64,000 nt of DNA from Mortierella sp. BCC40632 (lineage: Eukaryota > Mortierellomycota > Mortierellomycetes > Mortierellales > Mortierellaceae), in the NCBI GenBank assembly GCA_011634665.1, contig WAEK01000009.1, positions 1,045,501 to 1,109,500 of the forward strand, written 5' to 3'. The notes beneath the pieces were generated by a model, which was given only the letters and a program-made list of their open reading frames with translations, was not told the DNA's origin and ran no database searches. Shown one piece after another: positions 49,105-64,000 of the stretch (positions are counted from its first letter, which is position 1; each line of letters opens with the position of its first letter). The position numbers and the translations under genes are program-made.

Positions 49105-50641
49105 GATGAAAGCAGATGGTGATACTCTCTTTTTTTTCTTTTGGTTTGTTTTCGCCCTGGGTGTGTGTCGTTAGGTCAGAGGTTTAAGAAGAGAGTTTTT
49201 AAAAAAAAAAAAAAAAGCGAAGAGGAAGAGTTTTCGATGAAGTGAGGAAGAGAAGTAGGAGGATGAGAGACAAAGTGAAGAGAGAATAGATGGGAAATAA
49301 AAAAAATAAAAAGAAAAAAAAAAGGAAAAAAAGGCCACGGTCCACTAGGTTATATAATAAGCCGGCAAATGCAAGGAGTCGTGTGCAACAAGAGGAACAG
49401 TGGACAGGAAAGTGTCACTTGAATGTGATCGGAAATGGACTGGACGAGAAAGTGAAAAGAGCGAGTTTGGTCTGTATTTCGAGAGAAAACAACGCGAAAG
49501 GCAATGAAATTTTCTCTTCCGATCGTGCCGTACGGTCATGGCAGACATTGGCTCGCCTGGATCAATTGGCTGTCATCCCTCTCCTACATTTTGCACGGGC
49601 CACAGTCATGATGTCCATTCTCTCTCCTATTCTCTCTCTTTCCTTGCTTCTCCACGCTTTTTCTCCACTGTCTTGCCTCGTCTCTCTTTACTCCACTCGT
49701 TCATCTCAGCTGAGGGTTAGAAAGACAAGAACGGCTGCGCGCAGAAAACAAGCCGCGTCTGTGAGCAATTTTTCAAATTTTACCTTTTTTATATCGCCCC
49801 GGTCGCGACACAGGGAGGTCTGTTATAGACTATTTGAGTGGAAGGCAGGGGCCAGGGGGGCTAGACCTGGGACTGATTCGGTCGCCTTGAAGAAGGAGGC
49901 CCCAGAGAAAGGTATGGCAGGGTGGCTTGGTGAGAAAGGAGGGAGACCAGTAGAAGAACGATCAGCTTTAGGCTATACATTGACGAAGAGCAAAGGGGTA
50001 CCTCCACCTGCGAGGACGAATGAACCCAGGATGCACTTTTTTTCTTTTTCTTTTTTTTTTTTCTCGACAGTTGAGGATACACCAACAATTGCTTCTATCA
50101 ATCAATCCTTCCTTCCTTGTGGCCGGTGATCCGGATCAACTTGAGACCCGTCCACCTTAAGAGCGCGAAGAGGGCAGAATAATGGGCCATTAGTCGGATG
50201 GCGAATCCCGAAAGGGCGGCCAAGGCTAACTAGCCTAGATAACCATTGGCGTACAATAGGCCCGCAGCTCGGAAGAAAGGGCCGGAACACAGTCACGTCG
50301 ATCGGTTTTTTTTTCTTTTTTTTCCCCTCAGACCTCCACCGTCTCAATTAAAGGGGCATTATTAGATGGCAGTAAAGGCTCTCGCTGCCCCTGCACTCTC
50401 TAAACCAAAAGAGAAGTGTATTCTGGACAGACACAAGCCAAGGAGGCATCTAAGCAGACACGGAGCTGCCCTAAACCCCTTTCAATGGACCGCAAAAGAC
50501 ACTTCTGTTTTATTTTTTATACCATATTGAAAAAAGAAAAAAAAAAGGCTGAACTGAAGACTGTCCGCAACTTTCATGTCTTCCTTTCTTAACTTTTTTT
50601 TTTCAGCCGCTTCCTACTTTCTACTTCAGCAATTGCAGGAC
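49105..50641. other. Divergent intergenic region between P450 and ABC transporter
   Basis: Contains poly-A (49200-49216), T-rich and CT-rich tracts, and a TATATAA at 49351. A 279-codon frame at 49290-50129 reads through low-complexity sequence and shows no motif. The two divergent genes could share control elements, but none is recognisable. Confidence 0.5.
49351..49357 (-). promoter_or_regulatory. TATA-like element upstream of the P450 gene
   Basis: TATATAA about 245 bases upstream of the P450 ATG, in a position possible for a fungal core promoter. No transcription start can be seen. Confidence 0.3.
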
Positions 50642-56501
<5,860 letters not shown>

Positions 56502-58184
56502 AAGAAAAGAGAAAGACCCTTTTGTTTTAGAATGCCTACAAAAAAAAGGGCATTTCTATTCTATGTACCAAACAGTCATTGGCTGTTTTTGAGATAAAAA
56601 AGCTCTTTTCATGTGAATGCATCATAGAGATGAAGGCTCGTGGCATGTATATAGCTCGGGCATATAGTAGATCTATGACTCTTTTTTTTTCCTTTTTTTT
56701 TTTTTTTTTTTTTTAGAGGCATTGACCACGTCAGGTAGAAAAGATGGGCAATGTATGGAAAAAGCTGGGAAAGCATGAAAAGAGAAAAAAAAGGCAACTG
56801 CACGCAAACGTCTGGGAGGGATGAGTCTCCAAAAAAAAGAAGAAATAGATCGATATACACGCGTTTAATGAAGTCTAAAAGGACCAATCGACGACGACGA
56901 AACGAGACGCGAGCGGGGAAAAAAAGGGACTTTCATCTCTCAAAGGCAAGTTTTTGCCGAAAATGTGGTGTAGATTATCTGTTGGAGCTCTACTTTCCTT
57001 TTCTACCACTCTTGTGAAGAAAGAAAGAAAGAAAAAGGCAAAAAGCATAAGAACGTTTTGTTTGCATAAGCATGAAAAAAAAAAAAAAAAAAAAAAAAAA
57101 AATAGTAGAAGCTAGAAGTGGACGCTCAAGATCTCTTTGCAAAGTGGTTTTTTTTTTCTGTTTCCTCTCGGAATCTCGCGTGCTCTTTACGAGTTCTTCC
57201 TCAGCGTTATTCGCCTCAACTGGACGTTTTTTTGTTTACCAATAAGGAGAGGGCAAAGAAAGAAGGAAGGAAGGAAAGAAAAGAGCAGAGGGAGCATTGA
57301 CCTTTGTGTTCCCTTTCTACGACGGTGAGAACGTTGCACCAAACTACCTTCTCGGGCCCACGCCCGAGCCCGGACCAAAGCCCAAAAAAAGAGTCAGACA
57401 CTAAACTGTTTGTGCACAATGCGAGAACCCTTCACGACAGATATCCTGGGAGGACCATTGGATTCATTCATCGGTCTCTGTTTGCAGGAACGACTTTGAC
57501 GTATATGAGCTTTCATTTTTCTGCAACCCGGATGTGGTTTTCTTTTTCTTTTTCTTCTTCTTGGCGGACAAGGCAGGGGTGTTCGCGCTCTCCTCCTCCT
57601 CTTTTGGGCACCCAAATAAACCCTCTTTGTTGTCTATGCATAATGCGGGTCAAGTTCCTACGCCGCCTCGATTCATGCATCCAGAAAGGAACCCACATGA
57701 CCTTCTTCTTCCAGACAAGTTACAGAACGATTAACTTCTTACCACCACACTGGGCTATTCTACCCTTTCTCTCTTTCTCTGGCTGCATCCTGCATCTTGA
57801 TCCCAGGACCCCTTTCCCTTTCTGCGGTCCTCGTTCTTTCCCCCCCTGGATACAGTTCTTCCCTGCACCTTCCTCTTTTCATTGTGGAGAAAACGTAGTT
57901 TTTTGCTCGCCCTGCCCTCATGTCCCTTCCTCAAGGGAGCGCGAAAGGAGGTGGGGGAGAGGGAGGGAAGAAGGCCGGTGCTCTTGCATTATCGCGCGCA
58001 ACTTGGGGAGAAGAAAAAGGAGAGTGACAAAGCTTGTCTCAAAAGGGGTGGTCGGGGAGAGGAATCCCTATTGAAACCTCCTGCCGTTTTTTCGTTTCTT
58101 TTTTCCTCTTTTTCCTCGGCGCATTTTCTCTCTTCTTTCTTCTTTCTTTTTTTATGATCCTGGAATGTGGATCATAGAATAAAC

Positions 58185-58222
<38 letters not shown>

Positions 58223-61091
58223 CTTTCTCTCATCTCGTTTCTCTCCTGCTCTCTCTCTCTCTCTCTCTCTCTCTCCCCCCCCCCTTTTCGAGATCGGTTA
58301 CTACGCAGCGGGCGTAGAGAGTGAGACGAGCCAATTGCGCGCAAGGATCAAGTCGGGGAGGAATGGTGGTGGAAGAAGGATTCATACTTGTTCTGGAAAG
58401 CAGCAAGAGAGCCGAATTGTGTGAGAGAGCCAACAAGAGGGTTGGTCGGTGTTGGAGACAATGGGCGAAATTGCCGAGTCTTTGTCCTTGTTGGATCCCT
58501 TCTTCAGGCCCCTCCCCTGGCGCATTTTTTTTTCCCTCTTTTTCCAGGGTCCCTCTCGTACAGGACTCTGCAAGTTGTATCCACCTCGAGTATGACCCTA
58601 TTTTTATAAATGGAGTGTTTATGAGAATAGGGGAGGACAGATCGAAAAGTAGTATGTGAGGGAGTGGGGGTTAGGTAAAGGTGCTCGAAGGGCCAAATAG
58701 AACCTTTTTTTTTTTTTTTCTCTCTGTCTGTAGCGTGGCATCTACGAATTGCAATAAAGTTTTCTCTCTTTTTTGTTGGAGTGGATCGAGGACTCGTATG
58801 TTGTTGTCTTGTTTGTCTCACAAACTAAAACGTGCGTTCTGAGCAGGGTGGAGGAGGGAGGAAAGGAGAGAGAGAGAGAGAAGAGAGAGAGAGAGGAGGG
58901 GAGCCCTCTCTTGAGCGACTTTCTGGGACTGGAAGGGAAGAGAAAAAAAGAGCTTTTATGTAGATGTGCAGAGGCGCAGACAGCGGCAGGATAGAAGCAA
59001 CCTCTTTGCAGTTTACCAAACACGTTATTACGACCCGTGATCTAGTGCACACAAAGCTTGCCCTTCTCTACCCCTCTCCCCCCCATTCAATGGTCAGAGA
59101 GAAAGGATAATTGGGGAAGAGAGAAAGGATGCAGAGCAAAAGTGGTTTTATGAAGTGTACATTCTGAGCACCGGTCTTGCATGGTCCTTTTGGGGGGGAG
59201 GGGAAGAAAGCGGATGCACCAAGACAAAAGAAGATCGATGGAAACCAAAGGGTGGAATAAAGAGAGAGGGATAGTCAAGGCGATGAAGGAACATATAGAT
59301 TGAGTGCCATCATCATTATCCATTCTATGAGTGACATCGCTTTTTTTTTATCCCATTCGTAGTCTAGCGTGTTTGCAGATCCAAGATGTCTTAAGGCTGC
59401 CTTTTCACTGTCCAGCAAGAATCAAAAGCCTTCCCCGCCTCCCACCATCTCAGGGTCAGAAAAAAAAAAGCCCTTGTTGTTGTTTGTTGATGGTGTGGCA
59501 ATCGATACTATATATATATGTTGTGTTGTTGTGTTGTGTGCGTGTATGTGTATGTGTACAAAGAGACGTGTCCCAGTGTTTCCGTCTGTTATTTAGTTCA
59601 ATGGCCTTTTGTTTCGTTGTTCACGTAAACGATCACCTTTTTCTTTCCATTGCCATCGAGTCATGCGCCTTGAGAGAGAGAGAGAGGGAAGGAGAGAAAG
59701 AAAGAGAAAGAGAGAAAAACAAGATGATGACCAAAGAGTCGTACGGTAAAGCTGAACTTTCAACTAAGGGATGGATGACGCTCTAATGAGCTCTTACGAC
59801 CGTTAGAGAGAAAAAAAGAATCTGTGTATGTGTGTGTGTATGTGATGGAGCCCTCCAACCTTTGTTGAGACAGAGGAAGGACAAAAGGGAGAGTTGGTCC
59901 GTTCGGTCAGTTGGGAGGGTGAGATGGACGAAAAAAAAAAAAAAAAAAAAAAGAGATCCACTGTCAAGGCACGGTTGGGACAAGGACGATGAAGGAGAGA
60001 AAAGCTGACGCGAGATCCAGTGTCGGACAATTCGCCATCACACACAAAGTCTGGAGACTAACCTTCGAGGTTATGAATGTGCGACCTTCACTGTCTCTTG
60101 CTCACCATTTGCGCTCTTGTACACTTGCCCCGGTTCACTTGGTCTTGGGTAGACCGGTGGGGCAGTCGCCAAGGCAACGACGGTCTTTGCAGGGGGAGGG
60201 ACAAGGTGTTGCGGAGGAAACGAGCTGAATAAGGAAGAAAGGGGAAGAGGAGGAGAGGGAGAAAGGGAGAGAGAAGAGGAGGAGGATGCACACGTCTCTG
60301 CTAATGGCTGCAGGACGATACCTCATACACGCGAAGCAAAAAAAAAAAAAGAGCAAGAGATGGAGAGCATCAGAACTTACTCTGACAACGACTGGAGGAG
60401 AGAGACCGCGATGGAAGTGGGTCAGGCAGGAGAGAGGAGAGAAAGTAAAAGAAGAATCACATCCGTGGCCCTGCGCCAGTCGGGATGCGACTTGTCCCGC
60501 CAACCAAATTATATTGGACTTTTTTTTCCTCGATGGATTGACCCAATGGTCCCAAAAATGTGATGTACCTTTTCGTGGTTCGCACACACGACAGCCGGAC
60601 CTTGCATGTCTATGGGCTGGTCGACTCAATCGATGTCAGATCAACTATTTTTTTTCCGGTCGCGAAGCGATGATGCTCTGACGGAGGAGGGAGAAGGGGG
60701 GGAAAGTCCAGCAAGGTTATTTGGTCGAGCTGCGGGAGCAGTCATTGTGAGGAGAGATGGGGAGAGAAGGGTGTCAGTAAAGTAAACCGATTGAGTTGCG
60801 GAGGATGCATGCATGCTTGTATGTCCATGGTATACTCCTCTGCCTCAGATGGTCTCCCCAACCCTTGGACAAATCCTCACCCCACCATATACCCGCGCCC
60901 TATTCACTCTTCTTCCCCCACGAAAAAAAGCTCCCCGATCCAATAGCCTCTCTCCCTGTCTTCTCCTTGCAGCAAAAGGCTCTGGATGGTCGACCATGCT
61001 TCTCCACAAATCATTGCTCGCCACTCCAGCCGTCTGCACCTCTCCACATACCGTGGTCCCCCCCAGGTACTTGTTTAGGCCTGGCATAAAG

Positions 61092-61126
<35 letters not shown>

Positions 61127-61750
61127 TACGCTGTACACGGACAAGGCGCTGTCCGGGCGCCCTGAAAGTGTGGAGGAGGAAAGAAGGGAGGGCCGAAAGG
61201 GAGCGGAGGGGGGTGATGAGCAGGCAGGGGCGAAGAGGAGACGGACCGACGTGGAGACGACCGGCTTTGAAGGGAAAGGGGGAAAAGCAAGTCTCAGCTG
61301 ATCTTTCGAGAGGAATGATTTCTGGGGTGAGGACTCGATGGTAGACCATCTCTACGAACGATGAGCCATGGTTGTGTGTTGTCTACTCTTGCTACTGTTT
61401 GCAATTGTTGATGTGGAAATGGAGTGCGAGGCTGGGTGTCGGGAGGAGTGGAGTGAGGCGATCAGATCTGAGGATCCACGCACGCGAGAGAGCGGGAGAG
61501 AACGAGGGAGAGCAAGGCGCGTGGCTCACCTCCGAGCCATGCGAGCGAACAACGCAGATCCTGATGGGACTATGGTGAAGATGGTATTGTGCAAGCCTTG
61601 GCGGTGAAGAGAGTAAAGAAAGGAGACGAGGCGAGACGAGACGAGACGAGGCGGTGTGGATGGGTTCGGCTGAGGACGGTGCTTGGCCAAGACTAGGCCA
61701 GGTGTCGGGTCGGCCGATGTCTGGTGACCCATTTAGTCGGGGCATAGAGA

Positions 61751-61786
<36 letters not shown>

Positions 61787-63422
61787 AAAAACCATGGCGG
61801 GGAAGGGCGTGGCCCCGTTTCCCATTTTGCAACTCTTTTGCTCGCTCCTTGGCCGTGCCTTTTTTTTTTTTTTTTTTATACTTGCTTGATTTGTTCTCCT
61901 CTCACCTCTCTCAGTCTCCCACACTCAGCCTTTCACCCCATCTCGACATTGAACCGACTTCATTTTCTCGTCATCATTTTTTTTCTCTTCCTCAGAACAA
62001 CTTGCATCCGTCGAATCCTGCTTGTCCTACCGAACAAACCAGCGTCAACGGCCTGCTCCTCTTCCTCCGACATATGCCCCCCCCCTCTGTCTCCAACTCT
62101 TTCTCCACAATACCTAATACTTAGTCTGTCCTGTCTTGCCCGACTCTCTCCTCTCCTCTCTCTCCCCTTTTTGTTTGTTTGTTTTTTGGCCCTGTTTTTT
62201 TAGGGTTTGAGGCCCAATTGTCCCATCCTCCCGCCTGTTCTGTCTCTCCCGGTCTTGTTCCAGCTCTCTTATTCTCACTCAAATACTTTCTCGCTCTCAC
62301 CCATCTACACACCCACACACACACAGCCCCGCCCCACTTCCCGTCGGCCTGTCTGTCTGCAGTCCAAGGTAAGCCGAGCCCAACATTCCTCTCTTGTCCC
62401 GTTCCCCTGGCCAATTCTTTTCCGTCTCTCTCTCCTTTCCAACCGAGACGCGTCTGTTCTACTCTACTCTGCTTGGCACCGTCGCTGTCCTTGGCTCCTC
62501 GCCAGAACTGCTCTCCTGCCAAATGCCAAGGCTAAATGTCAAGCAGAGTGCCTAGGAGAATGTCCTGTCTCGACCTACCCCCTTCCTCTCCTTTCTCCCC
62601 TATGGATGCCACGTTTCTCGGCTTCTTGCCTTGTGTATGTGAATGTGTGGAGAACAACATGACGAGGTCGCTGTGGAGATGAGGAGATGATCCGAACAGG
62701 AGAAAGGGGGTAGACGGACGGCGCCTGCAGCGTCCAAGTTGACCTGTAATCCTGCATTGTTGTGGAGAGAGAAGGCGAGAAAGAAAAGCCAGGGGTCAAG
62801 TGGAGAGAGAAAAAGGTCGAGTGGATGATGACGACGGGCTGAGTTACCCCATGGTGGAAAAAGAAAGAAAGAAAAAAAGGAGAGACGCGGATTCTATGCA
62901 GCCTTGCAGGATTGTTTGGCGATGAATATGCATTGGTACCTCATCCCATTTGGTCATTGTCCCGTCCATTTGGCGATTCATCGACCATGGATGCGTCTTT
63001 TTTCATTCTCCTCCGATCCGGAGACGATCGATCCCCTTGGACTTTGTGCACCCAACATCTGCATCGACGCACCGTCCCTGTTTTCCTTGTGCCTTGCAGA
63101 AGAAGAGAAGAGGAAGAAGAGAGACCTCTTCTTCTTTCTGTGGTATTCAGTTTAATGGGGAGAAGAGAGAAAGAGGAAAGGGGCGATATTCACTCCACCT
63201 GCACATCCTGCATCCGGTCTCTTGCTCTCTTTCTCTCTTTCTCTCGCGCGCGCTCTCTCTCTTTCTCTCTCTATCTCTCTCGCACTTTCTTGTCGATCTG
63301 TGCCGAGAGTAGGTCTTCGCAGGACATGCGGTCTCGCCCCACCCGGAAGGCGTGCATACCAAACCAACCCCAGGGCAACCATTCCCCCATCTCATCTTAT
63401 TCATCCCATCTCTTTCATCTTG

Positions 63423-63454
<32 letters not shown>

Positions 63455-63808
63455 TTTTTTTTGGGATGGAATGAGAAAAGATAAAAAAAAAAAAAAAAAA
63501 AATAGCAGATCTCTCTTTCTTTCTCTTTCTTTCTCTCACTCCCACTCCCACTCTTGCTTACTCTCTCTCTCTCCCTTGGTCCTGTCCTCATACTCCACAC
63601 ACCCTTCCTTCCTCCCCTCCTGACCAGGCCACTTGTCTTCTCCTCCACAGCACAGTCGCTGCACAGAGAGGGTAAGCGAACGCATCACCCTGCATCCCTC
63701 CCCCCCCCACCCCGCCAATGCGCATCCTTTCTTCACTCACTCACCAACAATGCCTTGTTGCTCCACACACCCGTTCCCCCGTCAGCGCGTGTTCCCGCTT
63801 TTCCCAAG
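56502..63808. other. Long low-complexity spacer
   Basis: No supported gene in about 7.3 kb. It holds T runs (56690-56714, 58190-58222, 58706-58720, 61859-61877), an A run (57075-57102), CT and GA repeats (58250-58273, 61754-61783, 63424-63446), a CA repeat (61091-61123), and a short tandem GACGA-type repeat (61627-61650). A 256-codon plus frame at 57304-58074 is His/Ser/Phe-rich without motifs. From 61780 rightward the texture (TATA box, CT-rich leader, AAGGTAAGC at about 62366, mini-exon-like CACAG...GGTAAGC at 63650-63675) suggests a promoter and spliced 5' leader of a gene reading off the right edge. Confidence 0.5.
61784..61790 (+). promoter_or_regulatory. TATA box candidate for a gene leaving the right edge
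   Basis: TATAAAA directly after a GA repeat and before a CT-rich leader, in plus orientation. It is the clearest TATA-like context in the right spacer. Confidence 0.35.
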
Positions 63809-64000
63809 ATGGCTGCGGCCCCGACTATAGTGCGGAGGCAAGAGACAAAAGGGAGAGAAGGAGGAGACAGGGACCCCAGGCCAAGAGAGAGAGAGTGTGT
63901 GAGAGAGAGGAAGGGGGATGTGGTTACCATTGGTGATACAGGTGCAAACCCGATGAGTTCCCATCCTGCCCGGTCAGGCAGACAGATAATAGACCGCCGA
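63809..64000 (+). CDS. Possible 5' coding exon running off the window
   Basis: ATG at 63809 opens a frame of 64 codons that stays open to the last base: MAAAPTIVRRQETKGREGGD, then Arg/Glu-rich codons read from a GAGA tract, then DVVTIGDTGANPMSSHPARS. The non-repeat end looks coding-like, and the upstream region has promoter and splice-like features. GATACAG followed by GTGCAA at about 63939 could be a donor instead. No domain recognised. Confidence 0.25.
   Translation, partial: MAAAPTIVRRQETKGREGGDRDPRPRERECVRERKGDVVTIGDTGANPMSSHPARSGRQIIDRR

Noticed and set aside
49290..50129. 279-codon plus-strand frame between P450 and ABC genes
   Set aside because: Starts in a Lys repeat from an A-rich tract and ends in poly-Phe; no recognisable domain.
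57304..58074. 256-codon plus-strand frame
   Set aside because: Composition follows CT-rich and GA-rich tracts; no motif, signal peptide or splice structure.

Overview
The window is nuclear DNA of a filamentous fungus, most likely an early-diverging one (Mucoromycota, probably Mortierellomycotina). This is an inference from three things: short GT-AG (and some GC-AG) introns, a gene set with an Nha1-type Na+/H+ antiporter, a Met30-type F-box/WD40 protein, a YOL075C-type full-size ABCG transporter, an HSPA12-like Hsp70 and two kelch/single-pass membrane proteins, and long spacers packed with poly-T, GA/CT and other microsatellites. No species assignment can be made from the sequence alone. No bacterial, CRISPR or rRNA feature is visible.

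Layout. 1-2657 (minus): a PAP1/YAP-like bZIP factor that runs off the left edge. 2.7-13.1 kb: a gene-poor spacer. 13.1-15.4 kb (minus): kelch membrane protein 1. 16.5-19.5 kb (plus): HSPA12-like Hsp70. 19.5-23.0 kb: spacer with one kelch-like orphan fragment. 23.0-28.7 kb (plus): Na+/H+ antiporter split by a 2.2-kb intron. 32.6-35.3 kb (plus): Met30/SconB-like SCF subunit. 35.6-42.1 kb: a distinct accessory island with almost no homopolymer tracts. It holds two decayed copies of one gene family, a third coding-like remnant, four copies of a tRNA-like repeat, a pair of about 130-bp direct repeats and a 113-bp fold-back (MITE-like) element. 43.8-46.4 kb (plus): kelch membrane protein 2. 46.9-49.1 kb (minus): a microsomal cytochrome P450. 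50.6-56.5 kb (plus): a full-size ABCG transporter with 12 exons, which needs a one-base correction in an A5 run to read through. 56.5-63.8 kb: low-complexity spacer. 63.8-64.0 kb: a possible first coding exon leaving the right edge.

The genes are independent eukaryotic units, not an operon. Themes are ion and small-molecule export at membranes (antiporter, ABC transporter), oxidative metabolism (P450), ubiquitin-mediated sulfur/cell-cycle control (Met30-like), stress transcription (bZIP) and cell-surface proteins (two kelch genes). The P450 and the ABC transporter are divergently arranged neighbours sharing a 1.5-kb spacer, but no functional link is shown. Splice junctions were chosen by reading-frame continuity, consensus dinucleotides and recovery of conserved family motifs; no expression data were available.
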